The notes beneath the pieces are model-generated. The model had not been told where the DNA came from, made no database searches, and saw only the letters and a list, made by a program, of their open reading frames with translations. From positions 1 to 37,169 of the forward strand of contig NZ_AULI01000024.1 in the NCBI RefSeq assembly GCF_000425205.1: DNA of 37,169 bases, written 5' to 3'. Below, piece by piece: positions 8,891 to 18,455 of the stretch (the stretch's first letter is position 1; every line of letters begins with the position of its first letter). The stretch comes from Pontibacillus halophilus JSM 076056 = DSM 19796 (GTDB lineage Bacteria; Bacillota; Bacilli; Bacillales; BH030062). The position numbers and the translations under genes are program-made.

Positions 8891-10405
8891 ATGCCACATC
8901 ATGATCGATATGATGATTGCTCTTGTGGGAAATGTGATTATTGCCACCATAAGGGCAATCGAAAGTTTCGTTGTTGCTTTGAGGAGAGTGGGGGATTCGA
9001 CCGTACCCCTGCCATATGGACAAGAGAGCAGGCTGAACAAATTCGCATCACCCCGCAAAATGCGGCTCCCGTTATCGACTTTGACGCACTAGAGCCTACC
9101 GCTCCAGATTTGTGGGTATGGGATACATGGCCTCTACGAGAGCAGGATGGGTCAATTGCCGTACTACCAGGAGGATGGAGAGTCATATTCTCTTTGACAG
9201 CTCCCCGAAGTGTATTGCCAGGTAAGCGACACGACATCGCCACCATCCGCTATTTCTACGCAAGAGATGGCCAGGATTGGATACCAGGAGGACGCGTCTT
9301 CCCTCAAGAAGATCCGTTCGGCTCACGTCAATGGGCCGGTTCAGCGTTTGTAAAGGATGGGGAGATTTTCTTCTTCTATACAGCTACAGGTAGACGCGGT
9401 GAAACGTCGGTTACGTACGAACAACGACTTGCGTTTGCACGAGGAGACGTATTCTCAGATTTAGAAGGCGTTCTATTTGATAATTGGGAAGAACATGTCA
9501 TTATCGCCGAACCAGACGGGGAGTTCTACCAAACACAGGAGCAATCTGGTGGGGGAATTATCTACTCCTTCCGAGACCCTTGGTATTACCTTGATCCAGA
9601 ATCAGGTTGTGAGTTTGTTCTTTTCGAAGGGAATACGGCGATTACACCTGCCGTTCGAGAGTGTGAACCACAAAATATTGGCGATGGCGATTTCAGAAGT
9701 GGAAACGATGTTCCAAATGGGGCAGCTCAGTTTAATGGAAACGTCGGAATTATGTTGCTCCGAAACAGCGACTATACAGAATGGGAGTTACTTCCTGCGA
9801 TTCTTGAGGCAGAGTGCGTAAACCAACAGCTTGAGCGTCCGCACATCGTCTATTCAGGAGGACGTTACCATCTCTTTATCATTAGTCACCAGTTCACGTT
9901 CGCGCCTGGATTAGACGGACCTGATGGATTGTATGGTTTCGTTGCCAACAACTTGTTTGGAAACTATGTACCCCTTGGCGAGGGTGGACTTGTGATTGCA
10001 AATCCTCCTGAGCAACCATTCCAGGCTTATTCATGGCTTGTGCTACCCGACCTCTCAGCTGAGAGCTTCGTCAACTACTTTAACTTAGAAGGGCTCAGTC
10101 TAAATGAGGTAGGAAATCAGCCTGACCAATATATCTTCAATCATTTCGGCGGAGTGTTAGCTCCTACGTTGCAATTGACTGTCGATAACTTGGATACAAC
10201 AATCGTAAATGAATTGGCCCAAGGTCTAGTTATGGAATCTGAGACCCAATCTGCACCATTCCCACCAACATGTGAGAAGCGAAGACATTACGGAGATTTA
10301 GAAGATGAGGATAGAGATGATCATGCACATACTCGAGGAAAAAGGAGCCGTGACGATCATCGAATAAACCGCGGTGGCCGCCGCAAACGACATCGTCACG
10401 ATTAA
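8891..10405 (+). CDS. GH68 levansucrase-family enzyme with spore-coat-like ends
   Basis: Glycoside hydrolase family 68 (levansucrase/inulosucrase/beta-fructofuranosidase) acts on sucrose, transferring fructose to a growing fructan or to water. All three catalytic residues are visible: nucleophile Asp78 (WVWDTWP), transition-state stabiliser Asp229 (SFRDPWYY) and acid/base Glu315 (LERPHIV), with family blocks QWAGSAFV and YEQRLAFARG. Unlike secreted SacB it has no signal peptide. The first 30 residues hold six cysteines (10, 12, 15, 18, 28, 29) and the last 45 are rich in Arg, His and Asp, like several spore coat proteins. The start at 8891 gives nine bases after AAAGGA; an ATG at 8882 is too close. 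The catalytic sequence looks closer to proteobacterial levansucrases than to SacB, suggesting transfer (inference). Fructan versus simple hydrolysis cannot be decided from sequence. Confidence 0.88.
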   Translation: MPHHDRYDDCSCGKCDYCHHKGNRKFRCCFEESGGFDRTPAIWTREQAEQIRITPQNAAPVIDFDALEPTAPDLWVWDTWPLREQDGSIAVLPGGWRVIFSLTAPRSVLPGKRHDIATIRYFYARDGQDWIPGGRVFPQEDPFGSRQWAGSAFVKDGEIFFFYTATGRRGETSVTYEQRLAFARGDVFSDLEGVLFDNWEEHVIIAEPDGEFYQTQEQSGGGIIYSFRDPWYYLDPESGCEFVLFEGNTAITPAVRECEPQNIGDGDFRSGNDVPNGAAQFNGNVGIMLLRNSDYTEWELLPAILEAECVNQQLERPHIVYSGGRYHLFIISHQFTFAPGLDGPDGLYGFVANNLFGNYVPLGEGGLVIANPPEQPFQAYSWLVLPDLSAESFVNYFNLEGLSLNEVGNQPDQYIFNHFGGVLAPTLQLTVDNLDTTIVNELAQGLVMESETQSAPFPPTCEKRRHYGDLEDEDRDDHAHTRGKRSRDDHRINRGGRRKRHRHD

Positions 10406-10547
10406 TGGAGGAGACAGGGACCCTTATCCGGGTTCCATACATAATGGTACGCAATGAAAGACCCCATTGTTCCATTAAATGTTAAAAAACAACCCTCTGT
10501 GAGAAGGACTCTTTTCATGATTTATTGAAGTAAACATGAGCCATCCG

Positions 10548-11405
10548 TTACCAGCTGTTATACCCTTCGCTTGTGTGGAAATGTGTGAATCCAAGCGAAT
10601 TCGCATAAGAACGACTTTCGTGTTCTTCTTCCATCGAAACAGTCAGTACGGTTATGTCTTGTTTATCTTGTAGTGCGGTTAAGTCTTTAATACGTTCCTG
10701 TGACCATTCGTCGTTTGAAACTGAAGCGTAATGGAAGTTCTCCCACATAATCCCGTCTACATAAGGATATGTCGTAGTCTTCAACGTCTGAAAGCCCCAA
10801 TTCTGAATAAGCGAAAGCGTTGGGTGTTGCTCTTTTATTTGTTGCAAGAACAACCGAAGTCCTTCTCGTTGTTGTTCGAGAAGTTCAACTTGTTGTCCAT
10901 GTTCATTATCAATATTTCCGACTGTATCAAGAAATGCCCCATCAATCCCTTTAGATACGATTTGTTCGTTGACCTCTTCTAGAAGGACTTCTTGATAATG
11001 GGTGGATGCAATATCGGTTAAATATGAATCCCATTCCTCGTAATAGACACGCTTACCGTTACGATGGAAGAAATCTGACTCTTCTAATCTATTAATGAAC
11101 GCTGTGTTCCACCGATCAGCTTCCAATACGTTAATATATCCATATACGAGTGTTCCTGATTGACGAATCGTGTCAATTTGCTCTGACGTGTAGAAGAGTG
11201 GTTCGAGAATGACAACATCATAACGTTGCATTTCCGTTAAGATACGTTTGTTCGGAGGATCATAATAAATCTTGTATGAAGTGGCCTCTGAAAGTGATTG
11301 AGACATTGACGCATGACTCGGACCAGGGATTGCGGCAATTAGGCAAAGTAACGAAGCAAAGCATAGTTTCGAGACTACTGGCCTCCATAGATTTATACTC
11401 AACAT
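10548..11405 (-). CDS. pelA: Secreted PelA-type glycoside hydrolase (GH114, alpha-1,4-galactosaminidase)
   Basis: A 285-residue secreted protein with a signal peptide (cleavage probably after PGPSHA near residue 32) and a TIM-barrel domain of the endo-alpha-1,4-polygalactosaminidase family. Recognisable blocks are YDVVILEPLFY, LVYGYINVLEADRW, KGIDGAFLDTVGN and YVDGIMWENFHY; the Glu in the last block is the likely catalytic acid, as in the hydrolase domain of Pseudomonas PelA. It should cut the Pel polysaccharide, releasing or trimming it. It is transcribed divergently from pelD, so the hydrolase and deacetylase activities, joined in Gram-negative PelA, are separate genes here. Start at 11405 follows AGGAGGGG. 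Confidence 0.85.
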   Translation of the reverse strand: MLSINLWRPVVSKLCFASLLCLIAAIPGPSHASMSQSLSEATSYKIYYDPPNKRILTEMQRYDVVILEPLFYTSEQIDTIRQSGTLVYGYINVLEADRWNTAFINRLEESDFFHRNGKRVYYEEWDSYLTDIASTHYQEVLLEEVNEQIVSKGIDGAFLDTVGNIDNEHGQQVELLEQQREGLRLFLQQIKEQHPTLSLIQNWGFQTLKTTTYPYVDGIMWENFHYASVSNDEWSQERIKDLTALQDKQDITVLTVSMEEEHESRSYANSLGFTHFHTSEGYNSW

Positions 11406-11561
11406 AACCCCTCCTGCATGAATAGAAACAGTAGTAACTCTTTCAAATTCGATTGGGTAATCTCTCTATTGTAAATATATGACCAGTATAGCACTTTTTA
11501 GAAAATTTCGTTCTTCCTAGTAAAGCTACTTTATAATGAGAAGAGAAAGGTGGTGAACGGA

Positions 11562-12803
11562 ATGATTTATACACAAACAAGAACGAGGCAAAAGATTATA
11601 GAACTACTCGTCGTCTTTAGCGTATTCGGTATAGTAGACCAATATTGGAACCTTCAGCTCATAGACCGAGCACTAAACCCGCTATTCTTTATCACAATGC
11701 TAGTGGCTCTTCGTTATGGGTTATACATAGGGTTGCTCAGCTTTATATTGTCCGTTGGTTACCATGTAATTGATGTTATGCTCGGTGGTGGCGACTTGTT
11801 TTTAGCATTTTATGATGGTAGGGAACAAGTGTGGCTCTTCTTCAACCTAATCATTGCATTCGCATGTGGCTTATTCAGTACGTCCTGGCAAGAACGCTAT
11901 GAAAGCTTACGATACCGAAATGACGAACTACTTGATGACAACAAAGAGCTTAAAGATGCAGTAAACTTATTAGAAGATTCACAACGTGTCATGGAGGAAA
12001 AGATGCTCGAGTCGAAGCATAGCCTCTCCCGTGTATTACATATCGCTAAAGCACTCGACCAGCCAACCCCTGAGCTAATCAGAAATGAAGCAATCACGTT
12101 AATTTCAGATCTATTTGAAACGAATGAATTAGCTTTGTACCACGTAAACGCTTCTAAAGAGACGTTACGCCTCAGAATTCGTAAAGGAACATCTACTAAA
12201 CTTCCTCAAACCCTATTTGTCGAGGAAGGGTCTTCAATCTATAAGCGCTTATTCCAAACGAAGTCCATTACCATTCGGACGGTTCAGGATGAACATGATT
12301 CTCCTACTGTAGTTGGGCCGCTCATATACGATAATGAGATACAAGAAGTTCTAGTCATTGACCATGTTCAATTCGAACGATTAACGTCTTATGAGGTTCA
12401 AGTTCTTTCCTTAATCTTAGAGTGGACATCAAGCCGTATTCGACGTGCGACAGAATGGGGTCAGAAAGAAGAAGAAACCTACAAGTTTAAAGGTACTTCC
12501 GTTTACAATGTGGAAGGGTTCAAACGGCAAGTTGAATTGCAACAAAAGCGTGGTCAGCAATTCGACCTCCCCTTTAGCTTACTGAAGATTAATTTATCTG
12601 GTTATAGCGAAATCCCTCTCACCGAAATGGAGCTAAACTTGAAATCATGCTTACGTGAAATCGATGTCATTGGTTATGACCCTAATGGACCAACGCTACA
12701 CTTCCTGCTCCCAGGTACAGCACCAGACCAGAAGGCTATTGTCGAATCACGAATTAGGGAAGCGTTGCAACGAAGAGGAGGATTGCATGTTTACGAATCT
12801 TGA
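11562..12803 (+). CDS. pelD: PelD: c-di-GMP receptor of Pel polysaccharide synthesis
   Basis: A 413-residue inner-membrane regulator. Four hydrophobic helices (about 12-105), a coiled coil (about 112-155), a GAF domain (about 155-290) and a C-terminal degenerate GGDEF domain (about 310-410). The GGDEF position reads PNGPT (374-378), so no cyclase activity is expected. RxxD, here Arg365-Glu-Ile-Asp368, lies exactly five residues before it, the spacing of the c-di-GMP inhibitory site that PelD uses to sense c-di-GMP. Start: ATG at 11562 follows AGAAAGGTGGTGA, a near-perfect ribosome binding site; a GTG at 11550 lies inside that site. First gene of pelDEA(DA)FG, with TATAAT at 11532-11537 and only a weak -35. 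Confidence 0.9.
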   Translation: MIYTQTRTRQKIIELLVVFSVFGIVDQYWNLQLIDRALNPLFFITMLVALRYGLYIGLLSFILSVGYHVIDVMLGGGDLFLAFYDGREQVWLFFNLIIAFACGLFSTSWQERYESLRYRNDELLDDNKELKDAVNLLEDSQRVMEEKMLESKHSLSRVLHIAKALDQPTPELIRNEAITLISDLFETNELALYHVNASKETLRLRIRKGTSTKLPQTLFVEEGSSIYKRLFQTKSITIRTVQDEHDSPTVVGPLIYDNEIQEVLVIDHVQFERLTSYEVQVLSLILEWTSSRIRRATEWGQKEEETYKFKGTSVYNVEGFKRQVELQQKRGQQFDLPFSLLKINLSGYSEIPLTEMELNLKSCLREIDVIGYDPNGPTLHFLLPGTAPDQKAIVESRIREALQRRGGLHVYES

Positions 12804-13713
12804 TGGCTACTTCCTATTAATCATCTTTATCCTTCACGCTGTACTCGTCTGTATCGCAACACTCATCATGCAGAAGCGCTCTCCCCACAATCAACAAGGA
12901 GTTGTGACATGGATTGGTCTCATGGCTTTGTTCCTCCCTATTATAGGAGAAGTCCTTGGGATTCTTGCTTTCATTGCGTCAAAGAAACAAGCATCGAACC
13001 AGCTGTTAGCCGATTATGAGGATTATGTTTCCTTTAATGTACTTAACCTAGAGGCTTTACGGCATAAGGCAAATAAAAGCATGTACCTTATGCCCCTTAC
13101 GGAGGCACTATCTGGAGAAGAGCATGCATCTGGAAAGGAATTGATTGTACGTTTGACCAATTCCAATATTAAGAACCAAGGTCGCTACTTACAGCTCGGG
13201 CTGCAGAACACCGACACAGATACGGTGCACTATGCGGCCACAACGATGAATCTACTTATAGACCGTTATGAGAAGCAACTTCAACAAGCGAAAGAAGTGT
13301 ATATAGGGGGAGATTGGGACAGCTTCCTCAATCTTGTTCATACCTATCACGCTTATGTAAATAGCGGGTTATTGAAAGGAACTTCTCTATTAAGCTTGCA
13401 GAACGAATACTTACGAATCCTTGAAGATGAGCAGAAACGATTCCCTATGGAGATGCAGTTATTTATGCGCTTAGGAGAATTGTATGAGCAATTAAACCTT
13501 GAACAAGAGGCAGTCTCCACCTATCGCTATTTAATTGATACCTTTCCGATTGAACCGGAAGGCTATATTGCTCTTATCCGATATGATTACGGAAAGGAAA
13601 ATTGGCACCGATTACAAGACACATTGTTCCATATGAAACAAGCGATTTCTGATGACCAGATTCCATCATCTACACGTTATATCATTCAACAACTCAGGGG
13701 GGACTTAGTGTGA
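12787..13713 (+). CDS. pelE: PelE: membrane/TPR component of the Pel synthase complex
   Basis: A 308-residue protein with two N-terminal membrane helices (about 7-27 and 38-58) and a helical C-terminal region resembling tetratricopeptide repeats (for example FMRLGELYEQLNLEQEAVST). This layout is that of PelE, which in Pseudomonas sits in the PelDEFG membrane complex. Start: ATG at 12787 with GGAGG six bases upstream; it overlaps the end of pelD by 17 nt. Its stop overlaps the next gene's GTG start. PelE is poorly conserved in sequence, so assignment rests on topology and position. Confidence 0.78.
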   Translation: MFTNLDGYFLLIIFILHAVLVCIATLIMQKRSPHNQQGVVTWIGLMALFLPIIGEVLGILAFIASKKQASNQLLADYEDYVSFNVLNLEALRHKANKSMYLMPLTEALSGEEHASGKELIVRLTNSNIKNQGRYLQLGLQNTDTDTVHYAATTMNLLIDRYEKQLQQAKEVYIGGDWDSFLNLVHTYHAYVNSGLLKGTSLLSLQNEYLRILEDEQKRFPMEMQLFMRLGELYEQLNLEQEAVSTYRYLIDTFPIEPEGYIALIRYDYGKENWHRLQDTLFHMKQAISDDQIPSSTRYIIQQLRGDLV

Positions 13714-15554
13714 AGAGAAGTACCATTAAATATAGTAGCGCCCTGTTTATCTTCCTCCTAATTCTAATAGGAGGATTGCAGTTTCTAAGAGTAGACGGCT
13801 ACCAGAAGCTCTTCCCCACTGCTTCGAAAGAGGCGGAGGAATTGAAGACTATGTCTGCAACTTCTACACCACCCCCTGCTAACTCGCCTCTCACCATTTC
13901 TATTTATATAAATGAGAGCGAATTGTCTCAAGAAGCGCTCACTAATTTAGAACAGTCCTTAAACTATGCAAAGGTGGATTACAGAAGGATTGAGAAAGAA
14001 GCACTGTCAAAGTTAGAGCCTTCCCCTTATCACATTCTGGCTTTATCTGGGGAACATACGAAGGATTGGCCCCTGCAAGACATACAATCATTCGTTCAGA
14101 AAGGCGGCCGACTCCTTATAGCTGGTCGATTTATTGACCCTAAGTGGCAACCGTTGATTGGTGTTACGGATTTCAGTGATTTCATCGATGATATTTATGG
14201 ATTGCAATTTGAACGCGAACTCTTCCCTGGCTATCCGAATTTAGAGGAAACTACTTCACTGTTCTCTCATAGTATTGCAGATGTAGAACTAAGCGAGGAG
14301 TCGGATGTCTATATCACCGCTATGGATGAACCCATCTTCTGGACGCATAATTATGGCGATGGGAAGGTAGCATTTTGGAACACAACGTCCATTACAGAGA
14401 AATCCGCTCGGGGAATCTTACTACAATCTCTTTCCCTCCTTCCCCCTTCCTTTGTCTCGAACCAAGTTGGAGCAAAAGTGATGTATATCGACGATTTTCC
14501 ATCTCCCATTCCTTATAGAACACCAGTTATGATAAGAGAGGAATATGACATGAACATGAAACAGTTCTACACGTCTATATGGTGGGAAGATATGAAGCGG
14601 ATGGCGCATGAGCATGATGCAACGTATACAGGCGTACTTATTGGAACGTATGAACAAGAAGCGAATTTATCAAGCGAAGAACTAAACAAAAGAATCCGAT
14701 ACCCTATGCTTTATTTCGGTAGAGATTTGCTTAAAGAAGGTGGAGAGCTAGGTTTACACGGATACAATCACCAATCACTCGTTACGAAATCAGAACGAAT
14801 TGACCCTAAGTTTGGGTACAAACCTTGGGAAGACCAGTCCAAGATGGAAGAGGCAATTAAAAGAGTCAGTGAGACGTTCCATTACTATTTCCCGAATGAA
14901 CAAATCCGCACCTATGTACCTCCTTCCAATGTACTGAATGAAACAGGGATGGCGGCATTAAGTGATTCTTTGACAGATCTACAGATTGTAGCCGCTCTTT
15001 ACTCCGGCACCAAAGAGAACGGAAGTTACATACAGGAATTTGGATACGATGAAACGTATCCTTCCATCTATCACTTCCCACGTATATCGAGTGGGTATGT
15101 CATCGACCGTGAAGAACAGTATATTCAAGCAGACGCCGTGGCGAATTTCGGAGTGGCCTCCCACTTCATTCACCCCGATGACGTCCTAGACCCAAGACGT
15201 TCTTACGGAGAAGGATGGGAAGATATGGAGGAAGGGTTTGAAGAGATGCTCTCGAACCTTAAGGAAACCTACCCTCACCTTGAAGCATTAACGCAATACA
15301 GAGCATTTCAGAAATTAATCACCTATCAGCAGTCCACCATTTCTATTTCTTATGAACAAGACTCAATTCAAATCTCAGGTAATCGTATGCTGAGCCCTTC
15401 TACACTATTAGTCCGAGTGAATGAAGGAAATTCACTTGCAACTGGAACATTTGACTTCGGGGTTGTAGAACCATTTGGACAGAGTAATGACCTATATCGA
15501 GTGACCTTAACGGAACCGAACGCACAACTAAAGATAAAGGATGTTCGCAGATGA
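13710..15554 (+). CDS. pelA: PelA deacetylase module (metal-dependent polysaccharide deacetylase)
   Basis: A 614-residue membrane-anchored extracytoplasmic protein (hydrophobic helix about 10-26) that should remove acetyl groups from the N-acetylgalactosamine-rich Pel polymer, giving it positive charge. The N-terminal part (about 60-245) looks like the alpha/beta accessory domain of this family. The deacetylase domain shows paired Asp261-Asp262 (YIDDFPSP), metal-binding His350 and His354 (LHGYNH), TYVPPSN, and SHFIHPDD (His485, His488). There is no GH114 hydrolase domain; that is encoded divergently upstream. Start is GTG at 13710 after AGGGGGGA, overlapping the pelE stop (GTGA). It is the counterpart of the PelA deacetylase gene in the B. 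cereus pel operon. Confidence 0.87.
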   Translation: MKRSTIKYSSALFIFLLILIGGLQFLRVDGYQKLFPTASKEAEELKTMSATSTPPPANSPLTISIYINESELSQEALTNLEQSLNYAKVDYRRIEKEALSKLEPSPYHILALSGEHTKDWPLQDIQSFVQKGGRLLIAGRFIDPKWQPLIGVTDFSDFIDDIYGLQFERELFPGYPNLEETTSLFSHSIADVELSEESDVYITAMDEPIFWTHNYGDGKVAFWNTTSITEKSARGILLQSLSLLPPSFVSNQVGAKVMYIDDFPSPIPYRTPVMIREEYDMNMKQFYTSIWWEDMKRMAHEHDATYTGVLIGTYEQEANLSSEELNKRIRYPMLYFGRDLLKEGGELGLHGYNHQSLVTKSERIDPKFGYKPWEDQSKMEEAIKRVSETFHYYFPNEQIRTYVPPSNVLNETGMAALSDSLTDLQIVAALYSGTKENGSYIQEFGYDETYPSIYHFPRISSGYVIDREEQYIQADAVANFGVASHFIHPDDVLDPRRSYGEGWEDMEEGFEEMLSNLKETYPHLEALTQYRAFQKLITYQQSTISISYEQDSIQISGNRMLSPSTLLVRVNEGNSLATGTFDFGVVEPFGQSNDLYRVTLTEPNAQLKIKDVRR

Positions 15555-16972
15555 AGATTGGAATTCTTGTAGAAGGGAGCTACCCCTACGTAAGTGGTGG
15601 TGTATCAAGTTGGGTACAAACGCTGATTCAACGCATGCCGCAGCATGACTTTGAAATCATCGCCATTACACCGAATGACATGAGTGAAACAGATTACCGC
15701 TACACACTCCCCTCTAACGTATCTGGAGTAACGACCCTTCCTTTACTGACTCAAGAAGCAAAAGGACGTAAGAAAATTCACTTTACAGAAGCGGAACAAC
15801 GTCAACTTACGTCATGGTTTATGTTAGAAGACATACCTGACCATGCTCTACGTATCATGAAAGAGAAGATTACACAACCTGAGCGTTTCTTCTCTAGCAA
15901 GCTTTTCTGGCAGCTCTTACAGGACAGTTATGAGAAGGAAGAACAAAGTAGTTCATTTATCGATTATTTCTGGATGTGGCGAGGGATGTATTCGCCAGTC
16001 CTTGAGTTAATGCAACGGGACGTACCAAAGGTTGACCTCATTCATGCTGCTTCCACAGGATATGCAGGGCTACTTGCTGCCCGAATGAAACAAGAGCAGC
16101 AAATCCCTTTCATCATAACTGAGCATGGAATCTATTCACGGGAGCGAGAAGAAGAAATTCTTCAGGCAAACTGGATCCCTGATTATTATAAAGAGCGATG
16201 GATTGCATTCTTTCACCATTTATCCAAGCAAGCCTATTGTGAAGCGGACGATATTATTACGTTGTTCGACCGAAATGGAGAACATCAGCTAGAAATCGGC
16301 GCTCCTCAGAATAAGCAACGAATTATACCAAATGGCATCCATTACGAAGCCTTATCTCAACTGGAACACCAATCTCCAAAGGAGAATGTCCTTCGTATTG
16401 GCGCAATTGTACGAGTTGTCCCAATCAAAGATATCAAAACCATGATTAACGCAGCTAAATTATTGCATGATGACGGGGTACCCTTCGAATTAACCATTAT
16501 GGGTCCGCTGGATGAAGATGATGAGTATGCAGAAGAATGCCAACAAATGATTGAACAATATGGATTGATGAATGAGGTATCCCTCATTGGACGGGTTAAC
16601 ATCTCTAACTATCTTCCCCACTTCGACATCGGATTGCTCACGAGCATATCAGAAGGTCAACCTTTAGCTTTATTGGAAGGCATGGCTGCTGGTCTTCCAT
16701 TCATCGCTACAGATGTTGGGGCTTGTTCTGAACTTATAGAGGGCCGAGATGATGACCCTTTTGGACCTGCTGGCTTTCTCGTATCTCCGGTCGATTCAAT
16801 GCAAGTCGCCAACTATTGTAAGTGGTTCTACAAGCACCCAGAGGAAACTCGGCAACTCGGGCTAAATGGACAACGTCGCACAGAAACGTACTATCAAATT
16901 CATCAAGTCATTGAAGCGTATGATGCACTTTACGAAGAGAGGAGAAACTACAATGGCAGGGATTGGATTTAA
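15551..16972 (+). CDS. pelF: PelF: GT4 glycosyltransferase of Pel synthesis
   Basis: A 473-residue cytoplasmic glycosyltransferase family 4 enzyme that polymerises the Pel chain from UDP-sugars. N-terminal MKIGILVEGSYPYVSGGVSS is the highly recognisable PelF start, with the glycine-rich acceptor-side loop. In the C-terminal Rossmann domain VPIKDIKTMINAA, the donor-binding EGQPLALLEGMAAGLPFI region and VGACSELIEG form the E-x7-E retaining GT4 motif. Its ATG overlaps the stop of the deacetylase gene (ATGA), indicating translational coupling, and its end overlaps pelG by 20 nt. Confidence 0.95.
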   Translation: MKIGILVEGSYPYVSGGVSSWVQTLIQRMPQHDFEIIAITPNDMSETDYRYTLPSNVSGVTTLPLLTQEAKGRKKIHFTEAEQRQLTSWFMLEDIPDHALRIMKEKITQPERFFSSKLFWQLLQDSYEKEEQSSSFIDYFWMWRGMYSPVLELMQRDVPKVDLIHAASTGYAGLLAARMKQEQQIPFIITEHGIYSREREEEILQANWIPDYYKERWIAFFHHLSKQAYCEADDIITLFDRNGEHQLEIGAPQNKQRIIPNGIHYEALSQLEHQSPKENVLRIGAIVRVVPIKDIKTMINAAKLLHDDGVPFELTIMGPLDEDDEYAEECQQMIEQYGLMNEVSLIGRVNISNYLPHFDIGLLTSISEGQPLALLEGMAAGLPFIATDVGACSELIEGRDDDPFGPAGFLVSPVDSMQVANYCKWFYKHPEETRQLGLNGQRRTETYYQIHQVIEAYDALYEERRNYNGRDWI

Positions 16973-18410
16973 ACTGCAGAAGCTGTTTCAAGAAGACTAC
17001 TTTTCATCAAGAATGAAAGCTTACGCATTTGCAGGCCTTGTCACGTCAGGTCCTTGGCTGACCGTCATTATCACCATTGGACTGATTCAATGGATCACTT
17101 CCTCTTTGACATTTATTGAACAGGAAGAGCGTGAACTGTTTAATTTGTCGGTTTCCTATTGCTTCATCTTTTCTCAAGTCATTCTAGGAGTTCAACAATT
17201 AATCGTAACTAGGTATGTAGCTGACTTATTTTACGAGAAGCGGACGAACGAAGTATTTGCCACCTTTATCGGCATGAGCAAAGTAACGATTGCGATTGCA
17301 GTGGCACTATTTGGAGTATTTCTCTTCTTCTCACCGCTTAGCCTGCTCTATGAATTTGTCTTACTCATGTTGTTTATCACCATCAATTTAATTTGGGTTC
17401 TATTTCTATTTTTGAGCGCGGCTAAATATTATCAAGCGGTTGCTTATAGCTTCCTAATCGGAGCTTTCGTTTCCGTAGGTCTTGTATTCCTGTTCGCTCA
17501 ATTGGTTGATGTATGGGGCATACCAAGCAGCTTGTTGCTTCTAATCGGCTTCACCATTGGTATGGTGGTCACGTTGTTCGGGTTGTTTCTTTCTATGTTA
17601 CTTACATTCCCATACCGAGGCATTCAGTTTCAATTTAGTTACTTTCACTACTTTGATCGCTTTCCTTCTTTATTCTGGACTGGGTTCTTATATAACGCCG
17701 GAATTTGGGTATGCAACTGGGTCATTTGGTTTGGCGAGGGCAGGTCATTTGTAGCCGACACATTCGTTTATAACAGAGTGTACGATACGGCTATCTTCTG
17801 GTCATATTTAACGATTGTGCCAACGCTCATCTTATTCGTCGTATCTGTAGAGACAAGATTTTACGAGCGCTACCGCGTTTTTTACGGCTATATTAACGAA
17901 GGTGGGACGTTAAATCAGATTAAACGCTCGAAAGGAAGCATGCAGCTCGTGTTGAAGCAGGAGCTGGAACGACTCATACGAAGTCAGGGTGTATTCTCTT
18001 TATTCATGGTTGTCACCGCAGGATATTGGTTATCCCTCCTGTCACTTGATGCCATAATTGTATCCATCTTTCGCATTACGACCGTTGGCACCTTCTCAAA
18101 TGCAATGGTACTCGTTCTTACCCTTATTCTCCTTTACTTTGAAGACAGACGAGGTGCTATGTATACATCCATCCTCTTCTTCACCTTCAACTTGGGGCTA
18201 TCGATTTGGTGGCTACCACTTGGACTGGATGGATACGGACTAGGCTTTACGGTTGGGTCATCCCTTGCCTTTCTCTTTGCGGTCGTCCGCCTCATCCGCT
18301 TTATAGAACATGTAGATTATCACGCATTTTGCCGACCTCATGATTGGGTTTCGACTCCAACGGAACGGTTCACCAAGGTAGGTCGATGGTTAAACACACG
18401 CGCCCATTGA
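16953..18410 (+). CDS. pelG: PelG: multi-pass membrane transporter of Pel synthesis
   Basis: A 485-residue integral membrane protein with about a dozen hydrophobic helices. The N-terminal MAGIGFKLQKLFQEDYF and AFAGLVTSGPWL are characteristic of PelG, which is thought to move the polymer across the membrane together with PelF, PelD and PelE. The start is ATG at 16953, preceded by GAGAGGAG inside the end of pelF; a longer frame from 16866 has no ribosome binding site. Last gene of the pel operon, followed at once by a strong terminator. No outer-membrane components are present, as expected for a Gram-positive cell. Confidence 0.95.
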   Translation: MAGIGFKLQKLFQEDYFSSRMKAYAFAGLVTSGPWLTVIITIGLIQWITSSLTFIEQEERELFNLSVSYCFIFSQVILGVQQLIVTRYVADLFYEKRTNEVFATFIGMSKVTIAIAVALFGVFLFFSPLSLLYEFVLLMLFITINLIWVLFLFLSAAKYYQAVAYSFLIGAFVSVGLVFLFAQLVDVWGIPSSLLLLIGFTIGMVVTLFGLFLSMLLTFPYRGIQFQFSYFHYFDRFPSLFWTGFLYNAGIWVCNWVIWFGEGRSFVADTFVYNRVYDTAIFWSYLTIVPTLILFVVSVETRFYERYRVFYGYINEGGTLNQIKRSKGSMQLVLKQELERLIRSQGVFSLFMVVTAGYWLSLLSLDAIIVSIFRITTVGTFSNAMVLVLTLILLYFEDRRGAMYTSILFFTFNLGLSIWWLPLGLDGYGLGFTVGSSLAFLFAVVRLIRFIEHVDYHAFCRPHDWVSTPTERFTKVGRWLNTRAH

Positions 18411-18412
18411 CA

Positions 18413-18455
18413 AAAAAGTGTATGGACAAGGGTATACGTCCATACACTTTTTCTT
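18413..18455 (+). terminator. Terminator of the pel operon
   Basis: AAGTGTATGGAC, a short loop and GTCCATACACTT followed by TTTCTTTT, starting a few bases after the pelG stop. A run of A before the stem would also allow some function leftward. It separates the pel operon from the appendage genes. Confidence 0.9.

Noticed and set aside
8802-9246. Overlapping open frames on the minus strand opposite the GH68 gene start
   Set aside because: No ribosome binding sites and biased by the GH68 codons on the other strand; shadows of a real gene.
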